From assembly GCF_024449095.1 (NCBI RefSeq), contig NZ_CP024627.1, positions 930,001 through 994,000 of the forward strand: DNA of 64,000 nt, in the 5' to 3' direction. This DNA is from Vibrio coralliilyticus. GTDB taxonomy: Bacteria > Pseudomonadota > Gammaproteobacteria > Enterobacterales > Vibrionaceae. Every line of letters begins with the position of its first letter. The stretch's first letter is position 1. The notes beneath the pieces are model-generated. The model was given only the letters and a program-made list of their open reading frames with translations, did not search any database and had not been told where the DNA came from. Shown one piece after another: positions 17,084 to 25,910 of the stretch. The translations under genes and the position numbers were made by a program.

Positions 17084-17806
17084 ATGAACGCAAAGATACT
17101 TGTTGTAGATGATGATCTAGAAATTCGGGAGCTGTTGGGGGAATACCTAACCAAAGCGGGTTATCAGGTCAACGCCGTGGCGGATGGCGATGAATTAAAG
17201 GCGCACCTCGATCAAGAAGGCTATCCAGATATGGTGCTTCTTGACGTGATGCTACCGGGTGACGATGGCTTTACCTTGTGCCAATACATTCGTCGCGACT
17301 CTAATGTACCTATTATTATGCTGACCGCAGTGTCGGACGAAACTGATCAGATCATTGGTCTGGAAATTGGTGCCGATGACTACATTGCCAAGCCATTTAA
17401 CCCACGTCAGCTTATCGCTCGAATCAAAGCAGTCTTGCGACGGGTTCAAGTCAATGAAGATAAAAGTTCAGACGCTCTACCGAAACAGATTACGTTTGGT
17501 GACTGGCAACTTGATACCTTAGCGCACAAAATTACCCATAGTGATACCCAAGAAGAACACGATCTGTCGGGCAGTGATTTCGCACTCTTAATGCTGTTTC
17601 TCTCGCGCCCGAACGAAGTTTTAGATCGTGACACGATTTCTTTTGCGACCAGAGGTCGAGAGGCACTTCCTTTTGAGCGAGGTATTGACGTCCAACTGAG
17701 TCGCTTACGTCATCGCTTGGGCGACAGCGGTAAATACCCGCAATATATTAAAACTATGCGTGGAAATGGCTACATCCTCGCTGTCCCTGTCAGTATTGAA
17801 CATTGA
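17084..17806 (+). CDS. OmpR-family response regulator, GltR-like
   Basis: 240 residues: a receiver domain (1 to about 120) with Asp54 in VLLDVMLPGDDG and Lys in YIAKPFNPRQL, and an OmpR/PhoB winged helix at 140-235 (RGREALPFERGIDVQLSRLRHRLG, spaced as usual). It is followed three bases later by its sensor kinase and then by a sugar ABC transporter. Pseudomonas has the same association, GltR/GtrS next to the gts glucose transporter, so control of the downstream transporter is the likely job. The specific name is inferred from context. Confidence 0.85.
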   Translation: MNAKILVVDDDLEIRELLGEYLTKAGYQVNAVADGDELKAHLDQEGYPDMVLLDVMLPGDDGFTLCQYIRRDSNVPIIMLTAVSDETDQIIGLEIGADDYIAKPFNPRQLIARIKAVLRRVQVNEDKSSDALPKQITFGDWQLDTLAHKITHSDTQEEHDLSGSDFALLMLFLSRPNEVLDRDTISFATRGREALPFERGIDVQLSRLRHRLGDSGKYPQYIKTMRGNGYILAVPVSIEH

Positions 17807-17809
17807 TAG

Positions 17810-19258
17810 ATGAACACTCTGTTACGTAGGCTAAAACCCAATTCATTGGTCACCCGTACTCTAGGGTTAGCGTTATTAGCGGTGATATTAGCACAGGGCA
17901 TTGCCACGGCGATATGGTATACCGAATCGAAGCAAAAAGAGCTAGCGGGTATTCAGTCAGCCTCTGAAAGCATGGCGAACATGTTTGCCTCAACGGTGAC
18001 CTTCTTCCAATCCCTACCGACTCGCTATCGTCACATTGTGCTGGATCAGATTCGTAATATGGGTGGCACGCGTTTCTTTGTGTCATTCAATAAAGAAAAG
18101 CTGATTGTTGAGCCCATCCCAGATACACAGTTAAAAAGAGCCTCACTTTCTGCGGTGGAAACTGTGCTCAACGACAAACTACCTAAAGTGTCTTCGATAT
18201 CTGTCGACTTTTCTCATGCGCACAATCTTCGTCTACTAAAGAATGATATCTACCTTAGTGATTTACCCAAATCATGGGCGCATCATACTTTAACATTATC
18301 GCCCATTGATCCTCCTGTTCTGGTGGTACAGATCGAGCTTAAAAGCAATGAGTGGGTCTATATTGCTGCGTTACTTCCCGCACCCTATGTCACATTGGAT
18401 GACACCTTAATTGGCCGAGAGCAGATCCTGTTTATTTTCTTCTCGACGACCTTGTTGCTTGGTCTGACTTATCTGTTAATGCGCCGACAAGTCAAACCCT
18501 TAAAGCGTTTAGCAAAAGCGGCCAATGAAATGAGTATGGATATTGATCAGCCGCCATTAGGTGAAGAAGGGGCGAGTGAACTGGTGACCGCGACTCGAGC
18601 GTTTAACAGAATGCAGCAGCGTATTAGGCGCTATGTGGCTGATAGGGAGCACCTGTTTTCGTCCATATCCCATGATCTCAAAACGCCGATCACTCGATTA
18701 CGTTTAAGAGCTGAGCTACTTGATGACGACAAAAAACGTCATAAATTCAATCAGGACTTAGATGAGCTGGAGATGATGGTCAAAGGCGCACTTCAATGTG
18801 TGAAAGACACTGATTTACACGAGAACAATGCCTTTATTGATCTCAATGCCATGATTCAGTCGGTAATCGAACCGATGAACTTTAAGAGCGATTGTGTCAC
18901 TTTTACTCCAATCGAGATGGAACCTATGGTGGCTAAGCCCTTAGCCATTAAGCGAGTGTTGACCAATTTAATCGATAATGCGGTTAAATATGGAGAGAGT
19001 GCCACTGTGTCGATTGAAGTGACGGATGAATGGATTTCCGTCTCGATTGACGATGTTGGACCGGGCATTCCAAGTGATAAGCACGAAGCCGTTTTTGAGC
19101 CGTATTTTCGCTTAGCTTCTGATGATCAGGGCCACGGTTTAGGCTTAGGTATCTGCCGTAACATTCTGCATGGGCATGGTGGAGATCTCATTATTAGCAA
19201 TCGTCCACAAGGCGGTTTGAGAGCGCAACTCTTTATTCCACCGACACTTGAAGTTTAA
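17810..19258 (+). CDS. Sensor histidine kinase, GtrS-like
   Basis: 482 residues. TM1 lies at about 18-36, then a periplasmic sensor of about 170 residues, and TM2 at about 203-222 (QILFIFFSTTLLLGLTYLLM). A HAMP linker, dimerisation domain and ATPase follow: His288 in SSISHDLKTPITRLR, N-box LTNLIDNAVKYG, G-boxes DVGPGI and GHGLGLGI. It is an intact EnvZ-class kinase paired with the regulator three bases upstream. In Pseudomonas, GtrS senses glucose catabolites such as 2-ketogluconate; whether this protein does is unknown. A direct repeat directly after its stop codon is a candidate regulator site for the transporter operon. Confidence 0.88.
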   Translation: MNTLLRRLKPNSLVTRTLGLALLAVILAQGIATAIWYTESKQKELAGIQSASESMANMFASTVTFFQSLPTRYRHIVLDQIRNMGGTRFFVSFNKEKLIVEPIPDTQLKRASLSAVETVLNDKLPKVSSISVDFSHAHNLRLLKNDIYLSDLPKSWAHHTLTLSPIDPPVLVVQIELKSNEWVYIAALLPAPYVTLDDTLIGREQILFIFFSTTLLLGLTYLLMRRQVKPLKRLAKAANEMSMDIDQPPLGEEGASELVTATRAFNRMQQRIRRYVADREHLFSSISHDLKTPITRLRLRAELLDDDKKRHKFNQDLDELEMMVKGALQCVKDTDLHENNAFIDLNAMIQSVIEPMNFKSDCVTFTPIEMEPMVAKPLAIKRVLTNLIDNAVKYGESATVSIEVTDEWISVSIDDVGPGIPSDKHEAVFEPYFRLASDDQGHGLGLGICRNILHGHGGDLIISNRPQGGLRAQLFIPPTLEV

Positions 19259-19321
19259 TGTAACATTGTTGTTACATTCCTATTACGGTTTGTTTCAATC
19301 TAATCTGTGCAAATCTATACA
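19259..19321 (+). promoter_or_regulatory. Sugar ABC operon promoter with 11-base direct repeat
   Basis: TGTAACATT (19259-19267) and TGTTACATT (19270-19278) repeat with an 11-base period, the spacing at which OmpR/PhoB-type regulators bind; the same bases also form an 18-base dyad. A TATACA -10 (19316-19321) lies 17 bases after a poor -35 TTTCAA (19293-19298). The repeat is centred near -60, consistent with activation by the neighbouring response regulator. Confidence 0.5.
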
Positions 19322-19396
19322 CTCATTTTCGAACACATGAAACAGGGGCTTGTTCGCTGTCAGCCCTGTGTCTAATCCAATACATGGAAGATAATA

Positions 19397-20644
19397 ATGA
19401 AAATGAATAAAACCCTACTTACCTTATCCCTTCTATCAGCGGCTTCTATGACTCAAGCGGGTGAAGTTGAAGTGCTTCACTGGTGGACTTCGGGTGGCGA
19501 AGCTAAATCCATTTCTGTTCTGAAAGACATGTTGGAAGAGCAAGGCCACAGCTGGAAAGATTTTGCGGTTGCTGGTGGCGGTGGTGAAAGTGCGATGACG
19601 GTACTGAAAACTCGCGCGGTGTCAGGCAACCCACCTTCAGCGGCGCAGATCAAAGGTCATGATATTCAAGAGTGGGGTGGTCTGGGTTTCCTGACCAACC
19701 TAGATGATGTTGCAGAAAAAGGTAACTGGGATGGCGTTGTACCAAAAATGGTGACCGACGTCATGAAGTGGGACGGTGATTTTGTGGCCGTGCCAGTCAA
19801 CGTTCACCGTGTGAACTGGCTTTGGGCAAACCCAGCGGTATTTGAAAAAGCGGGTGCAAAAGTTCCAACGACCTTGGATGAGTTTTTTGTCGCAGGTGAC
19901 AAAATCAAAGCAGCAGGTCTAATCCCGTTGGCACACGGTGGTCAGCCATGGCAGGACGCAACCGTGTTTGAAGCGGTAGCACTGGATGTTCTAGGCAGCG
20001 AAGACTACGTAAAAGCCTTTGTTGAGCTGGATATGGATGTTCTGTCTGGCGATAAGATGGTCGAAGTGTTTGCCAAATTCCAGAAAATGCATGATTACAT
20101 CGACTCGAACTCGCCGGGTCGTGACTGGAATGTTGCGACTTCTATGGTGATCAATGGTGAAGCGGCGATGCAAATCATGGGTGACTGGGCGAAAGGCGAA
20201 TTCTCAGCAGCCGGCAAAGTGGCAGGTAAAGATTATGTCTGTGTGCCAGCTCCGGGTACCGCAGGTCAGTTTACTCATAACGTCGACAGCTTTGCTTTCT
20301 TTGAGCTAGGCGAATCAGGCAACCAACAAGCGCAAAAAGCGTTGGCAGCCACCATTCTTGACCCTAAATTCCAAGAAGTGTTCAACCTGAATAAAGGTTC
20401 TATTCCAGTGCGTCTGGATATGGATATGTCGAAGTTTGATAAGTGTGCACTGGATTCAATGGACGAGTTTAAAGCGACGGCGAAATCCGGTGATCTCGTA
20501 CCAAGTATGGCGCACGGCATGTCAACAACCAGCTACGCACAAGGCGCGATCTTTGACGTTGTGACTAACTTCTTTAACGACAAAGATGCCAATCCGCAAG
20601 ACGCCGCGCAGAAACTGGCGAAAGCAGTAAAAGCGGCGATTTAA
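19397..20644 (+). CDS. Sugar ABC transporter, periplasmic binding protein (GtsA-like)
   Basis: 415 residues. A signal peptide (about 1-21, ending MTQA) precedes the mature start [14 protein letters not shown], typical of the extracellular solute-binding family 1. The long match in style to Pseudomonas and Thermus glucose/mannose-binding proteins ([33 protein letters not shown]) suggests glucose, mannose or a similar hexose rather than maltose. Two Cys residues (in DYVCVPAPG and FDKCALDS) could form the disulphide seen in this group. It is the first gene of a four-gene importer operon behind a two-component system. Confidence 0.85.
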   Translation: MKMNKTLLTLSLLSAASMTQAGEVEVLHWWTSGGEAKSISVLKDMLEEQGHSWKDFAVAGGGGESAMTVLKTRAVSGNPPSAAQIKGHDIQEWGGLGFLTNLDDVAEKGNWDGVVPKMVTDVMKWDGDFVAVPVNVHRVNWLWANPAVFEKAGAKVPTTLDEFFVAGDKIKAAGLIPLAHGGQPWQDATVFEAVALDVLGSEDYVKAFVELDMDVLSGDKMVEVFAKFQKMHDYIDSNSPGRDWNVATSMVINGEAAMQIMGDWAKGEFSAAGKVAGKDYVCVPAPGTAGQFTHNVDSFAFFELGESGNQQAQKALAATILDPKFQEVFNLNKGSIPVRLDMDMSKFDKCALDSMDEFKATAKSGDLVPSMAHGMSTTSYAQGAIFDVVTNFFNDKDANPQDAAQKLAKAVKAAI

Positions 20645-20749
20645 CGGCGTTTTATTCTGTCACCCCCAAGGGCAGGCAGGCTTGTGGGGAGCCTGCTTGT
20701 CCTTTCCTTCTAAGACTTACTTTCAGGGAAAGTGTCACAAGGATTCGTT

Positions 20750-21673
20750 ATGGAGCATGTTTTGACTGGGTCAAAAAGTCAGTCTGTCTATAAGCAAAGC
20801 TTTGCTGACAGGCTACAAACCTGGCTGCCGAAGATCGTATTAGCACCGACCATGTTGGTTACTGTGGTGTGTATTTACGGTTACATCTTCTGGACTGCCG
20901 CACTATCTATGACCAACTCTCGATTTCTACCTAGCTTTAATTTTGTCGGTTTTACCCAGTACGAAAAGCTAATGGACAACGATCGTTGGATCACTTCGAT
21001 TTCAAACTTAGGCATTTTTGGCCTGCTATTTATGCTGGTCGCAATCGGCTTAGGTGTCGGTCTAGCAATATTGCTCGATCAAAATATTCGTCAGGAAGGG
21101 GCGATTCGTACTATTTATCTCTATCCGATGGCGTTGTCGTTCATTGTTACAGGTACGGCTTGGAAATGGATTCTAAACCCGGGTCTGGGCATCGAGAAAC
21201 TGATGCACGACTGGGGCTTTACAGACTTCAAATTCGACTGGTTGGTTGACTCTGATATGGCGGTCTACACGTTAGTCATCGCTGCAGTATGGCAATCTTC
21301 CGGTTTTGTAATGGCGATGTTCCTCGCGGGTCTTCGTGGTATCGATTCATCCATCATCAAAGCTGCTCAAATTGATGGTGCTAATCTGCCGACGATTTAC
21401 GTGAAAATTATTCTACCTTGCCTAAGGCCTGTGTTCTTCAGCGCGGTAATCATTACTTCGCATATTGCGATTAAGAGTTTTGATTTAGTGACCGCAATGA
21501 CGGCTGGGGGACCAGGTTATTCCTCAGACCTACCAGCATTGTTTATGTATGCCCATTCATTTACGCGTGGTCAGATTGGCCTTGGTGCTGCCAGTGCCAT
21601 GATGATGCTAGCCGGGATTCTTGCCATCCTGGTGCCGTATTTGTATTCCGAACTTAGGGAGAAAAAATCATGA
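20750..21673 (+). CDS. Sugar ABC transporter permease (GtsB/MalF type)
   Basis: 307 residues with about six TM helices and the cytoplasmic EAA loop AAQIDGANLPTIYVKIILP, which docks with the ATPase. The ATG at 20750 is preceded by AAGGA at seven bases; the longer GTG-initiated frame (20732) would overlap that site. Its stop overlaps the next permease start by four bases (ATGA), so the pair is coupled. Membrane half of the importer with the next gene. Confidence 0.88.
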   Translation: MEHVLTGSKSQSVYKQSFADRLQTWLPKIVLAPTMLVTVVCIYGYIFWTAALSMTNSRFLPSFNFVGFTQYEKLMDNDRWITSISNLGIFGLLFMLVAIGLGVGLAILLDQNIRQEGAIRTIYLYPMALSFIVTGTAWKWILNPGLGIEKLMHDWGFTDFKFDWLVDSDMAVYTLVIAAVWQSSGFVMAMFLAGLRGIDSSIIKAAQIDGANLPTIYVKIILPCLRPVFFSAVIITSHIAIKSFDLVTAMTAGGPGYSSDLPALFMYAHSFTRGQIGLGAASAMMMLAGILAILVPYLYSELREKKS

Positions 21674-22527
21674 CTCACAACGTGAATTTTGCTCGCCTGT
21701 TCATATACTCAGCGCTGATTTTCTTCTGTCTGGTTTATCTGATGCCGTTGTTTGTCATGGTCATCACGTCATTCAAAACCTTACCAGATATCAAAGCGGG
21801 TAATTTGATGAGCCTACCTAAAGAGTGGGTGTTTGACGCTTGGTATAAAGCTTGGGACGGAGCTTGCACCGGAGTGAAATGTGAAGGTGTGAAAGGTTAT
21901 TTCTGGAACTCTTTCCAGATGGTGATACCTGCTGTTGCGATCTCAACCTTACTTGGCGCTTTTAATGGCTATGTTGTGACTAAGTGGCAGTTCCGTGGTT
22001 CGAATCTCTTCTTTAGCTTGCTGCTGTTTGGCTGCTTTATCCCATTTCAGGTCATCTTGCTGCCTATGGCGGCGGTACTAGGTAAGTTGGGTCTAGCTAA
22101 TACCACTGCGGGCTTGGTGACCGTTCACGTTATCTACGGTATGGCCTTTACGACATTGTTCTTCCGCAACTTCTACATCAGCATTCCTGATGAGCTGATC
22201 AAAGCAGCGAAGCTGGATGGGGCGGGGTTCTTTACCATCTTCTTCAAAATCCTGCTGCCACTTTCAACGCCGATTATTATGGTGACTGTGATTTGGCAGT
22301 TCACATCAATCTGGAACGACTTCTTGTTTGGTGTGGTGTATTCAGGGTCGGACACACAGCCGATTACGGTAGCACTTAACAACTTGGTGAATACCAGCAC
22401 AGGTGTGAAGGAATACAACGTGGATATGGCCGCGGCCATCATCGCCGCTCTACCGACGTTGCTGGTTTACGTGCTGGCAGGAAAATATTTTGTTCGTGGC
22501 CTGACCGCCGGATCAGTAAAAGGATAA
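21670..22527 (+). CDS. Sugar ABC transporter permease (GtsC/MalG type)
   Basis: 285 residues, six TM helices, EAA loop [19 protein letters not shown]. The periplasmic loop after TM1 holds two Cys ([10 protein letters not shown]). This MalG-type permease pairs with the previous protein to form the translocation pore. It overlaps the upstream gene by four bases and is five bases from the ATPase gene, so all four transporter genes form one operon. Confidence 0.88.
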   Translation: MTHNVNFARLFIYSALIFFCLVYLMPLFVMVITSFKTLPDIKAGNLMSLPKEWVFDAWYKAWDGACTGVKCEGVKGYFWNSFQMVIPAVAISTLLGAFNGYVVTKWQFRGSNLFFSLLLFGCFIPFQVILLPMAAVLGKLGLANTTAGLVTVHVIYGMAFTTLFFRNFYISIPDELIKAAKLDGAGFFTIFFKILLPLSTPIIMVTVIWQFTSIWNDFLFGVVYSGSDTQPITVALNNLVNTSTGVKEYNVDMAAAIIAALPTLLVYVLAGKYFVRGLTAGSVKG

Positions 22528-22532
22528 TCATA

Positions 22533-23648
22533 ATGGCAACTTTAGAACTCAAACAGATCCGTAAAACCTACCCAAAAGCGGAACAGGAAACCCTCAAGGG
22601 AATCGATATCAGCATTGACTCGGGGGAGTTTCTGATTTTGGTTGGCCCATCGGGCTGTGGTAAATCAACCCTGATGAATACCATTGCTGGCCTAGAAGGT
22701 ATCAGTTCAGGTGAAATCGTGATCGATGGCCGTGATGTCTCAGTCGTGGAGCCAAAAGATCGTGATATTGCGATGGTTTTCCAGTCGTACGCTTTGTACC
22801 CGAACATGACGGTGCGTGGCAACATCGCGTTTGGCCTTAAGATCCGTAAAATGCCCGACGCTGAGATTGATGCTGAAGTGCAGCGTGTGGCCGAGATGCT
22901 ACAAATCGACCACTTGCTGGACCGCAAGCCGTCTCAGCTATCAGGTGGTCAGCGTCAGCGTGTTGCGATGGGACGAGCCTTAGCGCGTCGACCTAAGTTA
23001 TATCTGTTTGATGAACCATTATCGAATCTGGACGCAAAACTCCGTGTCGAAATGCGTCATCAGATCAAACGCCTTCATCAGCAACTCAATACCACCATTG
23101 TTTATGTTACTCATGATCAGATTGAAGCCATGACTTTGGCTGATCGCATTGCCGTGATGAAAGATGGTGAATTGCAGCAACTGGGCACACCTCAGGAAAT
23201 CTACAATACGCCCAACAATATGTTTGTTGCCGGTTTTATGGGATCACCATCGATGAACTTCATTAAGACCATGGTTGATCTTGATGATGAGCAGCAGCCT
23301 GTGATTAAAGTCAAAGGTGGTAACGATCAGGAACACCATATCCGTTTACCTAACTCAATGCGTGAGCAAGATGGTAAGGAAGTTGTGATTGGTTTGCGTC
23401 CAGAGCACATTACTGAAAAAGAAAATGAGGAATCGGGCGCTACCACGCAACTGGATCTGCAACTTGAGGTTCTGGAACCCACTGGGCCAGATACTATCGC
23501 AATGATTAAAGTCAACGATCAGGAGGTGGCATGCCGATTGTCTCCGGAGTTTGATGCTCGTGTTGGTCAGGTTGCTCTCCTGCATTTTGATCTGTCAAAA
23601 GCGGTATTCTTTGATGCGCAAACAGAACAAAGGATAGAGTTCCATTGA
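22533..23648 (+). CDS. Sugar ABC transporter ATP-binding protein (MalK/UgpC family)
   Basis: 371 residues. Walker [10 protein letters not shown] (about 37-45), Q-loop [12 protein letters not shown], signature [15 protein letters not shown], Walker [15 protein letters not shown] and switch His in VTHDQIEAM are all intact. The C-terminal third (from about 240) is the MalK-type regulatory OB/TOBE domain with GLRPEHI. It energises the two permeases. Last gene of the operon; a large structured region and a terminator follow. Confidence 0.92.
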   Translation: MATLELKQIRKTYPKAEQETLKGIDISIDSGEFLILVGPSGCGKSTLMNTIAGLEGISSGEIVIDGRDVSVVEPKDRDIAMVFQSYALYPNMTVRGNIAFGLKIRKMPDAEIDAEVQRVAEMLQIDHLLDRKPSQLSGGQRQRVAMGRALARRPKLYLFDEPLSNLDAKLRVEMRHQIKRLHQQLNTTIVYVTHDQIEAMTLADRIAVMKDGELQQLGTPQEIYNTPNNMFVAGFMGSPSMNFIKTMVDLDDEQQPVIKVKGGNDQEHHIRLPNSMREQDGKEVVIGLRPEHITEKENEESGATTQLDLQLEVLEPTGPDTIAMIKVNDQEVACRLSPEFDARVGQVALLHFDLSKAVFFDAQTEQRIEFH

Positions 23649-23655
23649 TAAGATT

Positions 23656-23726
23656 GAACACACTCCCAACCAGTACGGGGGAGAATCGGACTGGCTTGCT
23701 GTCCGAGTTGGGAGCGTGTTCTCCCC
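23656..23726 (+). repeat. Structured element with competing stems after the ATPase gene
   Basis: A 15-base arm at 23656-23670 pairs with 23707-23721 (14 of 15). Inside, TCGGAC (23686-23691) pairs with GTCCGA (23701-23706). GGGGAGAA (23678-23685) can pair with TTCTCCCC (23719-23726), overlapping the outer arm by three bases. The order of arms is that of a pseudoknot or a two-state switch. It begins eight bases after the stop codon. Confidence 0.5.
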
Positions 23727-23786
23727 TAATTTGGCTAGATAAATTTTTAACAAAAGTGTCAATAGTAACTATGCTTAAAGCATCAA

Positions 23787-23845
23787 CATGAATATTCAAT
23801 TCATGTATGTATTGAGAGTCAGTCTCGTCTCCTTGCTGACTCTCA
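23787..23845 (+). repeat. Two further perfect hairpins in the sugar operon 3' region
   Basis: ACATGAAT-ATTCA-ATTCATGT (23787-23807) and TGAGAGTCAG (23813-23822) with CTGACTCTCA (23836-23845). With the terminator at 23861 they make a compact structured 3' end that may be kept as a processed small RNA. Confidence 0.45.
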
Positions 23846-23860
23846 TGTCTCATCTAATAA

Positions 23861-23892
23861 AAATGGCAGCGCTTGGCTGCCATTTGTTTTTA
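23861..23892 (+). terminator. Terminator of the sugar ABC operon
   Basis: AAATGGCAGC (23861-23870), loop GCTTG, GCTGCCATTT (23876-23885), then GTTTTTAT. It lies 213 bases beyond the last stop codon, so the operon has a long 3' untranslated region. Confidence 0.8.
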
Positions 23893-23913
23893 TAATATTT
23901 GCTTGATGTTAAA

Positions 23914-23955
23914 TATGTGTAAACTGACACATTTGATTGTTATGAATGTGTCATA
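23914..23955 (+). promoter_or_regulatory. Candidate DctD upstream activator sites
   Basis: An 18-base dyad ATGTGT-N6-ACACAT (23915-23932) is followed by a second copy of its half-site AATGTGTCA (23945-23953). They lie about 105-140 bases upstream of the sigma-54 promoter of dctP, the normal distance for an NtrC-class enhancer protein. Confidence 0.5.
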
Positions 23956-24055
23956 TCCCACCCATTTTGAGCTGATGAAATCAGTCTTAATTGCTTTGAT
24001 GTGGAAGTTTGTAGCTAAGTATTTGAAAAATAAGCATTAAATAAACAAAGCTAAG

Positions 24056-24072
24056 TTGGCTTGGTTATTGCC
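24056..24072 (+). promoter_or_regulatory. Sigma-54 promoter of dctPQM
   Basis: TTGGCTTGGTTATTGCC has the invariant GG (24058-24059) and GC (24070-24071) exactly ten bases apart, with TTGGC and TTGC in context. Initiation would fall near 24083, 47 bases before the dctP ATG. The neighbouring dctD encodes a sigma-54 activator. Confidence 0.8.
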
Positions 24073-24129
24073 CTTATAAATATATCAACACCCAGTGATG
24101 GGGTTGTTCTATTAACAAGGAGAAAAACA

Positions 24130-25125
24130 ATGCTAAAGCCTTTGACCCTACTATCTGCCTCCATTCTTGCTGTAACTAGTTTTAACGCTGCTGCGAACTG
24201 TGACCCTGGTGAAACCGTGATTAAGTTCAGCCATGTGACGAATACAGATAAACACCCTAAAGGTATTGCGGCTTCACTACTGGAAAAACGTGTTAACGAA
24301 GAGATGAATGGAAAAGTGTGTATGCAGGTTTTCCCGAATTCGACGCTTTACGATGACAATAAAGTGCTGGAAGCGCTGCTAAACGGTGACGTGCAACTTG
24401 CTGCCCCTTCTCTTTCTAAGTTTGAAAAGTTCACGAAGAAATACCGTATCTTTGACTTACCATTTTTGTTTGAAGATGTAGCTGCGGTTGATCGATTCCA
24501 AAACTCAGAATCTGGTGAGAAGCTAAAAAATGCAATGAAGCGTCGTGGCCTACAAGGTCTGGCCTTCTGGCATAATGGCATGAAGCAAATGTCGGCAAAC
24601 AAGCCTCTTTTGACGCCTGAAGACGCAAAAGGTCTTAAATTCCGTGTTCAAGCGTCTGATGTATTGGTGGCGCAGTTCGAGCAACTTGGCGCAAACCCAC
24701 AGAAGATGTCGTTTAAAGAAGTGTATGGCGGTCTACAAACTAAGGTTATTGACGGTCAAGAAAACACTTGGTCAAACATCTACGGTAAGAAGTTCTTTGA
24801 AGTTCAGGACGGCATTACAGAAACCAACCACGGTATCCTTGATTACCTTGTAGTTACCTCGAACGACTTCTGGAAAAATCTCCCTGCGGATCAGCGTGAG
24901 CAATTGAATACCATTATTCAGGAAGTTACCGCTCAGCGTAATGCTGAATCCACAAAAGTGAATCTAGCGAATAAGAATAACATTATCGAAGCGGGGGGTG
25001 AGGTTCGCTCGCTAACGCCTGAGCAGCGTCAGCAATGGGTTACTGCGTTGCAACCTGTTTGGAAGAAGTTTGAAAAAGACATAGGTTCAGATCTGATCGA
25101 AGCGGCACTGGCCTCTAACCAGTAA
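24130..25125 (+). CDS. dctP: TRAP C4-dicarboxylate transporter, binding protein DctP
   Basis: 331 residues: signal peptide (about 1-22, MLKPLTLLSASILAVTSFNA), then a DctP-type binding domain. The conserved Arg in LKFRVQASDVLVAQF clamps the substrate carboxylate in this family, and the region GGLQTKVIDGQENTWSNI is also typical. It should bind succinate, malate or fumarate in the periplasm. ATG 24130 has AAGGAG nine bases upstream. An in-frame TTG at 24061 lies inside the sigma-54 promoter and cannot be the start. A terminator after it probably lowers dctQM relative to dctP, matching the need for excess binding protein. Confidence 0.93.
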   Translation: MLKPLTLLSASILAVTSFNAAANCDPGETVIKFSHVTNTDKHPKGIAASLLEKRVNEEMNGKVCMQVFPNSTLYDDNKVLEALLNGDVQLAAPSLSKFEKFTKKYRIFDLPFLFEDVAAVDRFQNSESGEKLKNAMKRRGLQGLAFWHNGMKQMSANKPLLTPEDAKGLKFRVQASDVLVAQFEQLGANPQKMSFKEVYGGLQTKVIDGQENTWSNIYGKKFFEVQDGITETNHGILDYLVVTSNDFWKNLPADQREQLNTIIQEVTAQRNAESTKVNLANKNNIIEAGGEVRSLTPEQRQQWVTALQPVWKKFEKDIGSDLIEAALASNQ

Positions 25126-25151
25126 TCTCATAATAAAAACATCCATGACTA

Positions 25152-25186
25152 TTGGCCCTCTGAATCGAGAGGAGGGCCTTTTTTCC
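25152..25186 (+). terminator. Terminator or attenuator between dctP and dctQ
   Basis: GGCCCTC (25154-25160) with GAGGGCC (25172-25178), followed by T-rich sequence. It lies inside the operon, so it probably acts partially. Confidence 0.7.
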
Positions 25187-25235
25187 TTTCCATACCTGTG
25201 AGGTTATGCCAACAGGTGATTAAAGCGATGTAACT

Positions 25236-25907
25236 ATGGAACAGTCAATTTTTGCCAGAATAGGAAAGGTGACAGATGCTATCGAGGAAACGCTGATTGC
25301 GTTTTTCTTGGGAGCAATGACACTGCTGACCTTTGCTAATGTGATTTTTCGATATGTCTTTAATGACAATATTCTTTGGGCTCTTGAGCTCACCGTTTTC
25401 CTTTTTGCCTGGATGGTGCTTGTTGGTGCATCTTATGGTGTGAAAAAACACTTTCATATCGGTGTTGATGTCATTATCAACATGGCACCAGAACAGCTAC
25501 GCAAAGTGTATGCGCTACTTGCCGCAGCTTGCTGTCTTACCTTCTCAATACTTCTTTTGATCGGTTCGTGGAACTACTGGTATCCGTTTGTTACAGAGCG
25601 TGCTTGGTATGAGACGGATGATATTCCCATGCCTGAAATGTTGCAGTTCCTGGCTGACTGGCTGAACGAAGGAGAGCGTTATGAAAAGTTGCCACGCTTT
25701 ATTCCTTATATGGCGCTGCCGATTGGCATGGCACTGATGACATTCCGTTTTATTCAAATCACCGTACAAATCGCAACCGGTAAATTAGACCGTTTGATTG
25801 CAGGTCATGAAGCAGAAGAAGAACTTGAGGCGCTGAAAGAAGAGCTCAAAGACGCTGGTGAAGCGATGGAGCCCAAGCAAACCAATGATAAGAGCAAGGA
25901 GAGCTAA
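25236..25907 (+). CDS. dctQ: TRAP transporter small membrane subunit DctQ
   Basis: 223 residues with four TM helices (about 17-37, 47-65, 88-108, 150-172) and a long, highly charged C-terminal tail (from about 185; EAEEELEALKEELKDAGEAM) that should be cytoplasmic and coiled. Family motif in TM1: TFANVIFRYVFN. It pairs with DctM in the sodium-driven transport complex. The gene ends three bases before dctM. Confidence 0.92.
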   Translation: MEQSIFARIGKVTDAIEETLIAFFLGAMTLLTFANVIFRYVFNDNILWALELTVFLFAWMVLVGASYGVKKHFHIGVDVIINMAPEQLRKVYALLAAACCLTFSILLLIGSWNYWYPFVTERAWYETDDIPMPEMLQFLADWLNEGERYEKLPRFIPYMALPIGMALMTFRFIQITVQIATGKLDRLIAGHEAEEELEALKEELKDAGEAMEPKQTNDKSKES

Positions 25908-25910
25908 GCC

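Noticed and set aside
19259..19276. HexR operator upstream of the sugar importer
   Set aside because: TGTAAC...GTTACA looks like the HexR dyad I remember, but the central spacing is about three bases too long; the direct-repeat reading fits better.
23656..23721. Integron attC site
   Set aside because: Arms ending CCCAAC and GTTGGG recall the RYYYAAC/GTTRRRY core sites, but the outer base does not fit, there is no second core pair and no integron gene or cassette nearby.
24061..24129. N-terminal extension of dctP from TTG
   Set aside because: It lies in the sigma-54 promoter and untranslated leader; the signal peptide begins at ATG 24130 with a good ribosome site.
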